The notes: generated from the sequence alone by a model not told the origin. DNA of 64,000 bases from Microlunatus speluncae (GCF_009299835.1 NZ_VKCZ01000008.1:186001-250000), one strand, 5' to 3'; positions 16,777-24,908 are shown, counted from the stretch's first letter. Program-made: numbers and translations.

Positions 16777-16836
16777 ATGACCCACACCGTCGGTGTACGT
16801 CCCGAGTCGCCTGCCGCGCCGAACCGCCTGAGCTAG
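16777..16836 (+). CDS. Possible 19-residue leader peptide ORF
   Basis: The frame MTHTVGVRPESPAAPNRLS runs from an ATG 7 nt after a consensus AGGAGGTGA and ends in TAG at 16836, 46 bp before the phosphotransferase-like gene. The ribosome site is the strongest in this part of the window, which argues for translation. A short leader before an APH-fold gene could be an attenuator, but I see no clear alternative stem-loops to prove it. Confidence 0.4.
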   Translation: MTHTVGVRPESPAAPNRLS

Positions 16837-16882
16837 CCCGTTCCGTGGCAGTCGATCCGCTGCCTGGAAGGACCAGCAACAC

Positions 16883-17839
16883 GTGAAGTGGTTCGATTCG
16901 CCCCAACAGACCCTGCCCACCCGACCCGCGTTCCGCTCCCGATCGGCCTACGTCGAGAGCCTGCACGACGTCGAGGTGTGGCGCCCCTACGTTTCCGCGA
17001 TCCTGGCCCGGCATCGGCTGCCCGAGGTCGCGGTGGAGGCCGGCTTCGTCGGCAAGTACGCGACGTTCCTGGTCGGCGACGTGGTCGTGAAGTTGTTCGG
17101 CCGGTTTCCCAGCTGGAGCAACGATCATGCCGTCGAGCTGTTCATGCAGCTTCGGGTCCAGGACCAGGACGACATCCCGGCGCCCCGGCTGCTCGGCTAC
17201 GGGAGCCTCTATCCGGACGAGCCCGAACCGTGGCCGTACCTGATCACCGACCGGCTGCGCGGCAGGGCCTGGCGAGACGTGCCCGGTCACGCGGCCGGAA
17301 CAAGATCACGGATCGCCGGCCGGCTGGGCGAGATCACCCATTCCCTGCACGGGCTGCCGGCCCCGGCGGCGGCTCCGTTCGAGAACGACTGGCTGACCCG
17401 GCACGGAGCCGACTGCGCGACCCGGCTCACGGCCGATGGCACGCTCCCACCGCGACTGCTCGAGCAGGTCGGGGACTATCTCGCCCCGGTCGGCGCGGAG
17501 CAATGCCTCACTCATGGTGACCTCACCGAAGATCATCTTTTCCTCGACCGCGGCGCCCTGACCGGCATCATCGACTGGGGCGATGCCCAGGCCACGGATC
17601 CGTTCTACGATCTCCCGCCGCTGTTCCTCGGGGCCTTCGGTGGCGACCGCAGCCTGTTGCGCGCATTCCTCACCGGTTACGGCTGGCCCGTCGATGATCC
17701 TTTCTGCCACCGCGCCCTGAGCATCACGCTGATGCACCGCAAAGCCGAGTTCCTCGTGCGCCGGATCGGCGCCGCGGTCGATCTCTCCCGCTTCGCCACG
17801 CTGAGCGATCTCGCCGAGGCGGTCTGGGTCCCGGAGTGA
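16883..17839 (+). CDS. Aminoglycoside-phosphotransferase-fold (APH) protein
   Basis: This 318-residue APH/ChoK-type kinase fold has the catalytic loop LTHGDLTEDHLFLD with Asp and His, then the metal-binding TGIIDWGDAQATDPFYDLP segment and an N-lobe with VVVKLFGRFPSW supplying the Lys. The family phosphorylates aminoglycosides, macrolides, homoserine, hydroxyurea or sugars; this sequence does not show which. The start is a GTG at 16883 with GGAAGGA upstream. A tiny ORF with a strong ribosome site precedes it. Confidence 0.82.
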   Translation: MKWFDSPQQTLPTRPAFRSRSAYVESLHDVEVWRPYVSAILARHRLPEVAVEAGFVGKYATFLVGDVVVKLFGRFPSWSNDHAVELFMQLRVQDQDDIPAPRLLGYGSLYPDEPEPWPYLITDRLRGRAWRDVPGHAAGTRSRIAGRLGEITHSLHGLPAPAAAPFENDWLTRHGADCATRLTADGTLPPRLLEQVGDYLAPVGAEQCLTHGDLTEDHLFLDRGALTGIIDWGDAQATDPFYDLPPLFLGAFGGDRSLLRAFLTGYGWPVDDPFCHRALSITLMHRKAEFLVRRIGAAVDLSRFATLSDLAEAVWVPE

Positions 17840-17849
17840 TCACGTCCGG

Positions 17850-18926
17850 TCAGGGCGTGAGGGCGAGCAGCCGGTCGTCCTCCGGGCCGGGATCGCCGCG
17901 GCCGTCGGTGTTGTTGGTGATCAGCCACAGATCGCCGTTCGGCGCCCGGGCGACGTCGCGGAGCCGGCCGTACTCGCCGTCGAAGTGGGTCGTGGCCGTT
18001 GCCGGCTCGTCGACCGGGACGGCGCGCAGGACCTCGCCGCGGAGGTTGGCGATGAAGATCGTCTCGTCGATGATCGCGATGCCGCTCGGGCTCGCCTCGC
18101 CGGTGCCCCACTGCTGCACCGGGTCGATGAACCGGTCGTCGCCGCCGATGCCCTCGACCTCGGGCCAGCCGTAGTTGCCGCCGGGCCGGATGATGTTGAG
18201 CTCGTCCCAGGTGTTCTGGCCGAATTCGCTCGCGATCATGGTCCCGTCCTCGGCCCAGGCAATGCCCTGCGGATTGCGGTGCCCGTAGCTGTACACGAGC
18301 GACCCCGGATTCGGGTTGTCGGCCGGGACGTCGCCCTCCGGCGTCATCCGGAGGATCTTCCCGGCCAGGCTGTCCAGGCTCTGCGCCTGATCTTGCTGGC
18401 CGGCGTCGCCGACGGTCGCGTACAGCTGATCATCGGGACCGAAGGCGATCCGGCCGCCGTTGTGGAAGCTCGCCGACGGGAGTCCTTCGAGGATCGGCTG
18501 GGCCGGCCCGAGGGCGAGGGCACCCGGTCGGCCGGTGATCGGGAACCGCTCGATCCGGTTGCCGCCGGCCGCGGTGAAGTACGTGTAGAGGTGGCCGTCG
18601 TGCACCGCGATGCCGAGCAGTCCGCCCTCGCCCATCGGTGTGACGCCGGCGATCACGGCGACCTCGCGGGCCACCCCGGACCCGTCCAGCTCGAGGATGC
18701 GGGCCGAATCCCGTTCGCTGATCAGCGGCGTCTCGTCGTGGAAGGCGATCGACCACGGCGCCTGTAGACCGGTGGAGATCGTCTCGGGCGGGCCGAAGGA
18801 GGGCGCCGGCGCGGTCCCCACCGAAGAGCGCCGGTCGGGCTCGGTGGCGGCACCGTTGGAGCACGCGGTCAGGGCGGCGATGGTGGCCAGGGTGCCCATC
18901 AGGCGCCCGAGTCGTCGAGTGATCAC
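17850..18926 (-). CDS. PQQ-type glucose/sorbosone dehydrogenase lipoprotein
   Basis: The 358-residue protein starts with a lipoprotein signal (lipobox ending LTAC) and then a six-bladed GSDH beta-propeller. APWSIAFHDETPLISERD, GEGGLLGIAVHDGHLYTYF, YGHRNPQGIAWAEDGTM and ELNIIRPGGNYGWPEVEG are the family's hallmark blade motifs, including the catalytic His in the SFHNGGRIAFGPDDQLY segment. It would oxidise aldoses outside the membrane if PQQ is available. I chose the GTG at 18926 (VITRRLGRLMG); a TTG at 18953 is possible. It is convergent with the APH gene. Confidence 0.82.
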   Translation of the reverse strand: MITRRLGRLMGTLATIAALTACSNGAATEPDRRSSVGTAPAPSFGPPETISTGLQAPWSIAFHDETPLISERDSARILELDGSGVAREVAVIAGVTPMGEGGLLGIAVHDGHLYTYFTAAGGNRIERFPITGRPGALALGPAQPILEGLPSASFHNGGRIAFGPDDQLYATVGDAGQQDQAQSLDSLAGKILRMTPEGDVPADNPNPGSLVYSYGHRNPQGIAWAEDGTMIASEFGQNTWDELNIIRPGGNYGWPEVEGIGGDDRFIDPVQQWGTGEASPSGIAIIDETIFIANLRGEVLRAVPVDEPATATTHFDGEYGRLRDVARAPNGDLWLITNNTDGRGDPGPEDDRLLALTP

Positions 18927-18962
18927 GCTCGACAGTCTGCCGTCCGGGCCCAAGGATTCACG

Positions 18963-19754
18963 TCAGCCGATGCCGCGGACGCGGAAGGCGTCGGTGACGA
19001 GCTGCAGCCCTTCCAGGCCGGGGAGGCGGGCGATGTGCTCGTCGATCTTGCGGATCTCGGCCATCCCCTCGGACGAGCCGAAGATGTGGTTCATCACGTG
19101 CTTGACCTCGGTCTCGGGCATCACGCCGGAGCCGACCGGGCCCCAGGCCTTGGCCAGGGCGAACCGGGTCAGCTTCCGGGCCGCCGCACTCTGCTCCAGC
19201 CGAGCGCGAGCCTGGGTGGTGTAGAACGCGACGTGCCGGGTCTCCTGTTGGCCGATCCGGCGCAACAGCGGCGACAACGCCGGATGATCTTCGAGCTTGG
19301 CCAGCCGCCGGTACGCCGCCGTCGCGCACCACTCGTTCACCGCGCCCCAGCTCATGTGCACCGCGACGAAGTCGCCGCCGACCAGGTTGCCGAGCAGGGC
19401 CTGCTTGATCGGCGCGATCTTGTCCCGCCAGCCGAGCTTCAGCCGGCGGGCCTTCAGCGCGTCGAAGTCGACCGTGATCCCGTGTCGTTCCAGCACGGCG
19501 GCCAGCGCCTCGCCGTGCCAGTATTCCTCCCGGTTCCACATGGTCATGAACGTCGACACCGCGCCCTCCCGGTGCGACGGCGTGGTCAGCATGTCCCGCA
19601 TGTAGCAGACCGTGTGATATTCGATGTCGCACATGTAGTGCAGGCTGCGCAGCGTCTCCGCCGCCAGCGGATGATCATCGAAGGCGGAGAAGTCGAGGTC
19701 CTCCCAGTGCACCCGCTCCGAGGTCTCGGCGTACTTGTCGATGTCGAAGGCCAT
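18963..19754 (-). CDS. Ferritin-like diiron protein
   Basis: This 263-residue helical protein has a full set of carboxylate-bridged diiron ligands: Glu45 (CDIEYH), Glu77 and His80 (EEYWH), Glu141 (WGAVNEW) and Glu171 and His174 (ETRH). That is the E, ExxH, E, ExxH pattern of ferritin-like oxygenases and acyl-ACP desaturase relatives. It probably binds two irons and activates oxygen; the substrate is unknown. The ATG is at 19754, 3 bp after the stop of a paralogue that has lost ligands, so the two are co-transcribed. An IdeR-type box lies upstream of the pair. Confidence 0.78.
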   Translation of the reverse strand: MAFDIDKYAETSERVHWEDLDFSAFDDHPLAAETLRSLHYMCDIEYHTVCYMRDMLTTPSHREGAVSTFMTMWNREEYWHGEALAAVLERHGITVDFDALKARRLKLGWRDKIAPIKQALLGNLVGGDFVAVHMSWGAVNEWCATAAYRRLAKLEDHPALSPLLRRIGQQETRHVAFYTTQARARLEQSAAARKLTRFALAKAWGPVGSGVMPETEVKHVMNHIFGSSEGMAEIRKIDEHIARLPGLEGLQLVTDAFRVRGIG

Positions 19755-19756
19755 GA

Positions 19757-20578
19757 TCAACTCCCGCTGTCCTGGACGGTACGCACTCGGATCCGCGATC
19801 GGGTCACTCCGGTCCGGAGCCCGGCCAGGCCGGGCAAGGCGCCGATCTCGGCATCGGCCTCGCGCCGGTCGGCCGGCTCGGCGAAGACCGTCCGGACGAA
19901 CCAGCCGACCTCCGCCGCCGGCAGTTCCGGACCGGGCGGCGGCCAGACCTGTCGCCGGAGCCGACGCCGGACCAGTCGCCGCGCGGTGGCCGAGCCGGCG
20001 AGGTCGACGACGGCCCGGGTGCGCAGGTAGTGGCCATGGTTGATCTTGGTCGCCAGCACCGGCTCGGCCAGCGCGCTCAGCGTCGGCTCGAGACCGGTCA
20101 GCCGGCGATAGGCGGCCCGGGTCAGCGCCTCGTCCAGCACGCCTTCGACCAGATGGACAGCGACCACCGGGTCGCCGACGAAGTTCGTCCACAGCGCCTC
20201 GGTGATCGGCAACAGCCGGTGCCGCACCTCACCGGCGAACCGGCGCAGCGGCGGCTCGGCGTCCGCCGGGAAGTCGACCGGCCAGCCATGCCGGTCGAGC
20301 ACCTCGCGCAGGGCCGCGGCGATCCAGTGCCGCTCGTAGGCCCAGGTGCAGAGGAACGCGGTGACCTGGGCGTCGCTGTGGGTCGGGGTCACCAACAGCG
20401 CCCGCATCCGTTCGATCGTCGACCGCTCGATCCCGTACAGCACGCGGATCAGTCGCAGGGTCGGGGCAGCGCACCGGATCGCGGCGAGGTCGACCAGGCC
20501 GGCATAGCTCCCGCTCGCGGCCCGGGCATGGTCGCGAAGATCGACCTCGAGCCGTCCGGCATCGCCGTACCAACCCAC
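19757..20578 (-). CDS. Degenerate ferritin-like paralogue lacking diiron ligands
   Basis: The 273-residue protein aligns along its length with the downstream diiron protein (LTRAAYRRLTGLEPTLSAL against CATAAYRRLAKLEDHPALS). Its ligand sites are changed, however: WAYERHWIAAAL replaces WNREEYWHGEAL, losing one ExxH pair, and INHGHYL replaces ETRHVAF, losing a Glu. Perhaps half of the six ligands remain, so diiron chemistry is unlikely. It is the first gene of the pair and may be a non-catalytic partner subunit. The start is an ATG-like position at 20578, about 34 bp from the iron box. Confidence 0.65.
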   Translation of the reverse strand: MGWYGDAGRLEVDLRDHARAASGSYAGLVDLAAIRCAAPTLRLIRVLYGIERSTIERMRALLVTPTHSDAQVTAFLCTWAYERHWIAAALREVLDRHGWPVDFPADAEPPLRRFAGEVRHRLLPITEALWTNFVGDPVVAVHLVEGVLDEALTRAAYRRLTGLEPTLSALAEPVLATKINHGHYLRTRAVVDLAGSATARRLVRRRLRRQVWPPPGPELPAAEVGWFVRTVFAEPADRREADAEIGALPGLAGLRTGVTRSRIRVRTVQDSGS

Positions 20579-20611
20579 CCCTGCACCCCCAACCCGTCAC
20601 GGTCCCCGATG

Positions 20612-20630
20612 AAGCTTAGCCTCACCTTAC
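20612..20630 (-). promoter_or_regulatory. IdeR/DtxR-type iron box upstream of the ferritin-like pair
   Basis: On the minus strand GTAAGGTGAGGCTAAGCTT aligns with 14 of 18 positions of TTAGGTTAGGCTAACCTA. It lies 34 bp upstream of the ferritin-like operon and 66 bp from the divergent membrane-protein gene. It could regulate either or both. Confidence 0.65.
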
Positions 20631-20695
20631 TCGTGGCCGCGCGAGCTGGCCTACCGCTACCGTGGTCCCCGCTTCGAACCGAATGAGAGGAACGC

Positions 20696-21148
20696 ATGTC
20701 CGCACCGGCGCCCAGTGGGTGGTCGAGTCTCCCGTCCCGGTTGTCGCCGATCAGCGGCGGCATCGTGCTGGCCTTGACCGCGACGACGTGGCTGCAGAAG
20801 ACCTACGAGGCGTCGCCGGTCGACGTCGTCCGGACCTACACGCTCTGGGGCCTGCTGAGCACGGTCAGCCACCGGCTGCTGTTCTTGTTGATCATCGCGA
20901 TCGTCCTCCTGCTGGCGTCCGCGGTGGCCGGCATCGTGCTGCCGCCGGATCGGATGCTGGCTCGCTCGGTCCTCGGCTGGCTGGCCGTCGCGGCCGTGGT
21001 GGGCATCGTCGTGAACTCCGACAACGGCCACGCTCCCGGCGCCGGCGCCATCGTCACTCTCGTGGTGTGCTCCGTCACAGCCCTGGTGACGACATTCGTG
21101 CCCCTGTTGCGATCCAGGTCACAACAGCCCGTTGCAGCTCCGAGCTGA
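20696..21148 (+). CDS. Small polytopic membrane protein of unknown function
   Basis: The 150-residue product has about four hydrophobic segments (GGIVLALTATTW; LLFLLIIAIVLLLASAVAGI; LGWLAVAAVVGIVV; IVTLVVCSVTALVTTFVPLL). I do not recognise a family. It is divergent from the ferritin-like pair and ends before a strong hairpin terminator. It could share the iron box in the intergenic region. Confidence 0.65.
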   Translation: MSAPAPSGWSSLPSRLSPISGGIVLALTATTWLQKTYEASPVDVVRTYTLWGLLSTVSHRLLFLLIIAIVLLLASAVAGIVLPPDRMLARSVLGWLAVAAVVGIVVNSDNGHAPGAGAIVTLVVCSVTALVTTFVPLLRSRSQQPVAAPS

Positions 21149-21235
21149 TCTTGACCGTTTGTCGTCAATCTTCGGGTTCTCTTGAGCCTGTGTTGATCAA
21201 TCGTGATGCCTGGTCGGATTAACTATTCATCAGTA

Positions 21236-21290
21236 GGCCGGTCCTCCCAAGTACCCGCAGGCTTGGTTGAGGGCCGGCCGAATTATTTTT
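21236..21290 (+). terminator. Hairpin with T-run between convergent genes
   Basis: GGCCGG (21236) pairs with CCGGCC (ending 21279), with inner CCTC/GAGG and CCAAG/CTTGG stems, and is followed by AATTATTTTT. It is a good intrinsic terminator for the 20696-21148 gene. A close sequence relative without the T-run lies at 23913-23959, so the hairpin belongs to a repeat family. Confidence 0.7.
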
Positions 21291-22152
21291 CCCCCACTGC
21301 CGCGAGATGCCGCAGCTTCGCGGGGTTCAGCACGCCATAGATCCCGGTCACCCGACCGTCGGCGATATCCAACCCGACCGCCGTGTACGGCACCCCGTCG
21401 GCGTAACCGATCGCCCGGCGCGCGGCCGGATCCCAGACCAGGTCGAACGGCGGCAGGTCCGGGCCGATCGCGGCCAGCATCCGGGCCACCTTGTCGGCTC
21501 CCGGGATCGGCCGGAGCGCGGTCCGGATCGCGCCGCCGCCGTCCAGGTGCAGCACCACGTCCGGCGCCAGCAGCTCCATCAGATCGGCGAGGTCGCCGCC
21601 GACCGCGGCCCGCATCAGCCGCTCCGCCGCGACCCGAGCCGTGTCCGGCGCGGCCTCGAACCGCGGCCGGCGCTCCTTGACGTGGCCGCGGGCCCGATGC
21701 ACCAACTGCCGGATCGCGCTCGGTGAGCGGTCCAGGGTCTCGGCGATCTCGTCGTGGCCGAAGCCGAACACGTCATGCAGCACGAACGCCGCCCGTTCCA
21801 GCGGTGACAGCGTCTCCAGCACGACCAGCAGGCCCAGCGCCAGATCCTCGGTGTCGGTCACCCGGTCGGCCACGTCGCCGGTGGTCCACAGCGGCTCCGG
21901 CAGCCACGGGCCGACGTAGTCCTCGCGGGATCGGCGCAACTGGCGCAGCCGCTCCAGCGACCGGTTGACCACGATCCGCACCAGGTAGCCGCGCGGATTG
22001 GCCACCGCGGCATGATCAACTCCGGCCCAGCGCAGCCACGCGTCCTGCACCACGTCCTCGGCCTCGCCGACCGCACCGAGCAGGTCGTACGCCATCGTGA
22101 ACAGCAGCGGCCGGTATTCGGTGAAGGTCTGCGTCGCGGCGTCGCTCGTCAC
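21283..22152 (-). CDS. ECF41-type sigma factor (SigJ-like)
   Basis: The 289-residue protein has sigma region 2 (about 10-75, FTEYRPLLFTMAYDLLG, DVVQDAWLRW) and region 4 (about 115-165, LSPLERAAFVLHDVFGFGHD, LDRSPSAIRQLVHRARGHV). A C-terminal SnoaL-like domain (about 180-289) follows. This extended architecture is that of ECF41/SigJ sigma factors, whose C-terminal domain modulates activity in place of an anti-sigma factor. ECF41 genes usually adjoin a COE-type oxidoreductase or decarboxylase target; none is seen here. The start is a GTG at 22152. Confidence 0.88.
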   Translation of the reverse strand: MTSDAATQTFTEYRPLLFTMAYDLLGAVGEAEDVVQDAWLRWAGVDHAAVANPRGYLVRIVVNRSLERLRQLRRSREDYVGPWLPEPLWTTGDVADRVTDTEDLALGLLVVLETLSPLERAAFVLHDVFGFGHDEIAETLDRSPSAIRQLVHRARGHVKERRPRFEAAPDTARVAAERLMRAAVGGDLADLMELLAPDVVLHLDGGGAIRTALRPIPGADKVARMLAAIGPDLPPFDLVWDPAARRAIGYADGVPYTAVGLDIADGRVTGIYGVLNPAKLRHLAAVGEK

Positions 22153-22241
22153 CCGTCCATCCTCGCACCCGCTCGTCTCGCACCCAGGCGGCGGCGTGAA
22201 AGGCTGGGTCTCGTCCCCGCCTCCGATCGACAGGCTTGCCG

Positions 22242-23327
22242 ATGACCAAGATCACCAACGTCGAGTGCCGGCAGGTCGACCTGGAGCCGGAGACCGTGCG
22301 GACCGACGCCAGCCAGCAGTTCCTCAAGCAGGAGACGGTCCTGGTCACCGTGCAGGCCGCCGACGGCTGCTCGGGCACCGGGTATACGTACACGATCGGC
22401 ACCGGTGGCAGCTCGGTGCTGGCCCTGCTCCGCGATCATCTGGCCGACGTGCTGATCGGCGCCGACTCGCGCAACCTCGAGCAGCTCTGGCAGCTGTTGA
22501 TCAACAACACCCGGGCGACCACGGTCGGCGCGATCACGTCGCTCGCGATGGCCGCGGTCGACATCGCGCTCTGGGATCTGGCCGGGAAGCGGTACGGGCA
22601 GCCGGTGTGGCGACTGGCCGGCGGCGCCCAGGAACGACTGCCGGTCTACGACACCGAGGGCGGCTGGATCCACCTCCCGGCCGACGACCTGGTGCGCAAC
22701 GCGATCGCCGCCCAGACCGCCGGGCACGCCGGCGTCAAGATCAAGGTCGGCAAGTCCCTGGCCGAGGACGTCGAGCGGCTGGCCGCGGTCCGGGCGGCGG
22801 TGGGGCCGGCGTTCGAGATCATGGTCGACGCCAACCAGTCGTTCACCGCGGCCGAGGCGACCCGGCGGGCGGCGTCGTACGAGAGCCTCGGCATCGCCTG
22901 GTTCGAGGAGCCGCTGCCGGCCGATGACCTGTCCGGCCACGCACGACTGGCGCGTTGCACCTCGGTGCCGATCGCCGTCGGCGAATCGCTCTATTCCGGT
23001 CGCCAGTTCGCCGAATATCTCGCCGCCGGCGCCGCGTCGATCATCCAGGTCGACGCGGCCCGGGTCGGCGGCATCACGCCGTGGCTGAAGGTGGCGCACA
23101 CGGCCGAGTCGTTCAACGTCGACGTGGCGCCGCACTTCCTGATGGAGTTGCACGTGAGCCTGGCCTGCGCCGTGCCGAACGGCCGTTACGTCGAGCACAT
23201 CCCGCAGCTCGGTGCCGTCACCCGGACCGGGCCGGTGATCGAGAATGGCTGGCTCCGGCCGCCGGACGCGCCCGGCATCGGCATCGACTGGGATCCCGAT
23301 GCGCTGGACAACCTTCGGGTGGCGTAA
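22242..23327 (+). CDS. Enolase-superfamily (mandelate racemase-like) enzyme
   Basis: This 361-residue protein is of the mandelate-racemase subgroup: KxK base in GVKIKVGK, first metal Asp in MVDANQSF, Glu in WFEEPLP, Glu in AVGESLY, and His in VAPHFLMELH. It should abstract a proton alpha to a carboxylate of a sugar acid. It belongs to a different subgroup from the enzyme at 13723 and has no linked catabolic genes; its only downstream neighbour is a small membrane protein. I took the ATG at 22242; a TTG two codons earlier is possible. Confidence 0.87.
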   Translation: MTKITNVECRQVDLEPETVRTDASQQFLKQETVLVTVQAADGCSGTGYTYTIGTGGSSVLALLRDHLADVLIGADSRNLEQLWQLLINNTRATTVGAITSLAMAAVDIALWDLAGKRYGQPVWRLAGGAQERLPVYDTEGGWIHLPADDLVRNAIAAQTAGHAGVKIKVGKSLAEDVERLAAVRAAVGPAFEIMVDANQSFTAAEATRRAASYESLGIAWFEEPLPADDLSGHARLARCTSVPIAVGESLYSGRQFAEYLAAGAASIIQVDAARVGGITPWLKVAHTAESFNVDVAPHFLMELHVSLACAVPNGRYVEHIPQLGAVTRTGPVIENGWLRPPDAPGIGIDWDPDALDNLRVA

Positions 23328-23375
23328 CCGACGCTGCCGATGTCACAAACGGCGCCGCCAGGACATCGTTGGGTC

Positions 23376-23726
23376 ATGATCGAACCTTGGTGGCCGCTCG
23401 CGGTCCTGGCCCTGATCCAACTCGGCGACGGCCTGCTGTGCCTCAAGCCGGTGCAGTTCATCCGGAAATGCTTCGAGGACGTCGGCTTCCCGAAGCGCTG
23501 GTGGTGGGTCGCGGCGCCGATCAAGTTCGCGGCGGCGGCCGGCCTGGTGATCGGGATCTGGTGGCGCCCGCTGGCGATCCTCACCACCGCCGCCCTGGTG
23601 CTCTACTTCCTGCTCGCCGGCACCGCCCACCTCCGCGCCCGCGACTTCGGCCGCAACTTCTTCCTCACCTGCCTCGGCATGCTCGCCCTCTGCACCGCCG
23701 CCCTGATCTTCACCCTCCTCGCCTGA
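23376..23726 (+). CDS. DoxX-like small membrane protein
   Basis: The product has about 116 residues and four predicted membrane segments (WWPLAVLALIQLGDGLL; VAAPIKFAAAAGLVIGIWW; LAILTTAALVLYFLLAG; FLTCLGMLALCTAALIF). The pattern resembles DoxX-like (DoxX_2) proteins, which lack a firm role. An ATG at 23340 would add 12 residues. It lies close behind the mandelate racemase-like gene and may share its transcript. Confidence 0.6.
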   Translation: MIEPWWPLAVLALIQLGDGLLCLKPVQFIRKCFEDVGFPKRWWWVAAPIKFAAAAGLVIGIWWRPLAILTTAALVLYFLLAGTAHLRARDFGRNFFLTCLGMLALCTAALIFTLLA

Positions 23727-23741
23727 ACCACCCCCAAGAAC

Positions 23742-23797
23742 GCCGACTTGTCAGAACTGAGTAGCCCGATAGCGCACCTCAGTTCTGACAACTCGGC
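23742..23797. repeat. Long inverted repeat
   Basis: The arm GCCGACTTGTCAGAACTGAG (23742-23761) is complementary to 23778-23797 at 19 of 20 positions, around a 16-nt loop. It is a very stable stem in either RNA strand, placed just after the DoxX-like gene. No T-run follows. Confidence 0.7.
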
Positions 23798-23912
23798 TGG
23801 GGTGGGAGGGAACAATCCAGATCTGATCCTGAACTTCGGCGGAAACCCTGGGTTTCTGATGGGAAAGCGCTGACCGTTCCTGAGGCCGGATCGGTTTCAC
23901 TTGATATCAGTT

Positions 23913-23959
23913 CGGCCGGTTCTCCCGAGTACCTCACAGACTCGGTTGAGTGCCGGCCG
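23913..23959. repeat. Hairpin repeat related to the terminator at 21236
   Basis: CGGCCGG pairs with CCGGCCG at the ends. The interior (CTCCCGAGTACC, then CTCGGTTGAG) matches the element at 21236-21279 closely. The two copies are 2.6 kb apart and on the same strand. Confidence 0.65.
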
Positions 23960-24028
23960 TCTCACTGTCCGATAGAGGTCAGTTCGGCCGCGACTACCCG
24001 GCACTATTGACCGCTATCCCGTGAGGGG

Positions 24029-24904
24029 TCAGTAGAGGATGGTGGCGAACTCGCCGACCTGGGTGAAACCGACCCGGCGGTAGGTGGCGCGGGCGGGCAG
24101 GTTGAAGTCGTTGACGTAGAGGGAAACGACCGGTGCTACGGCGCGAGCGTGTTGCACGACGGCGGCCATGGCGGCGGCGGCCAGGCCGCGGCCGCGGACC
24201 TCCGGGTCGAGCCAGACGCCCTGGACCTGGCTCGCGGCGGCGGAGACCGAGCCGAGGTCGGCCTTGAACAGCACCCGGTCACCCTCGAACCAGCCGAACG
24301 CGCGACCGGCCGAGATCAGCTGCCGGACGTAGAACCGGTAGCCGGCCGAGTTGCCCTGGACCGGCGAGACGCCGACCTCCTCGGTGTACATCTTGATCGC
24401 CGCTTCGGCGTACGGCTCCCACTCGGCCAGGGTGACCGGCCGGACGTGCGGGTTGGGCTCGACGGCCGGGTCGCTGTCGATCGCCAGCACCGGCTGGGAC
24501 TTCCGGACCTCACGGACCCGGGCCCAGGTGTCGCCCCAGCGGTCGGACAGGCCGTGCCACAGGGCGAGCGCGACTTCGGACGGGCCGATGATCGAGGAAC
24601 ACATCCGGTGCGGGCCGGCGAACTCGACGAAGGCCTCGACCGCGTCGAGGTCGGCGCCGACCGGCACCAGGTTGGAGCCGGCGTGGCAGAGCGAGCGGAG
24701 CACGCCGTCGCGTTCGTACCCCCACATCGGGCAACCGAGGCTGTTCGGGTCGAGCCCGGCGCCGCGCACCCGGGACGCGACGAACACGTTGTCGATCGGC
24801 CGGGCGGACAGGACCCGGATCGCCGCGGCGAGATCGTCCCGGTGCAGGACCCGAACCGCGCCGGCGCGGCCCGAGCGTCCGATCGTCGTCGATGCGGCAG
24901 TCAT
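24029..24904 (-). CDS. GNAT family N-acetyltransferase (DUF4081-type)
   Basis: The 291-residue protein has an N-terminal DUF4081-like region (about 15-140) and a C-terminal GNAT domain. The GNAT acetyl-CoA loop is QVQGVWLDPEVRGRGLAAAAM, followed by VVSLYVNDFNLPARATYRRVGF. It corresponds in place and size to Rv2867c of M. tuberculosis. The ATG at 24904 lies 4 bp after the ispG stop, so it is co-transcribed with dxr-rip1-ispG. Substrate unknown. Confidence 0.87.
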   Translation of the reverse strand: MTAASTTIGRSGRAGAVRVLHRDDLAAAIRVLSARPIDNVFVASRVRGAGLDPNSLGCPMWGYERDGVLRSLCHAGSNLVPVGADLDAVEAFVEFAGPHRMCSSIIGPSEVALALWHGLSDRWGDTWARVREVRKSQPVLAIDSDPAVEPNPHVRPVTLAEWEPYAEAAIKMYTEEVGVSPVQGNSAGYRFYVRQLISAGRAFGWFEGDRVLFKADLGSVSAAASQVQGVWLDPEVRGRGLAAAAMAAVVQHARAVAPVVSLYVNDFNLPARATYRRVGFTQVGEFATILY

Positions 24905-24908
24905 AGGG

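Larger units (their letters stand above)
23727..24028. other. Non-coding stretch with three hairpin repeats
   Basis: No gene is visible. It holds a 20-bp inverted repeat (23742-23797), a GGCCGG..CCGGCC hairpin related to the terminator at 21236 (23913-23959), and a degenerate GGTCAGTTCGGCCG hairpin (23978-24012) related to the perfect one at 52884. It separates convergent genes, so the hairpins may stop transcription from both sides. Confidence 0.6.

Noticed and set aside
15046..16920. A 624-codon minus-strand frame spanning the RraA-like gene and the iclR region
   Set aside because: Only the part from the ATG at 15858 matches the RraA family and has a ribosome site; the upstream part is antisense to iclR.
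20612..20630. Assigning the iron box only to the divergent membrane protein gene
   Set aside because: The box is nearer the ferritin-like operon, whose products bind iron; control of both directions remains possible, but the membrane protein alone is a weaker explanation.
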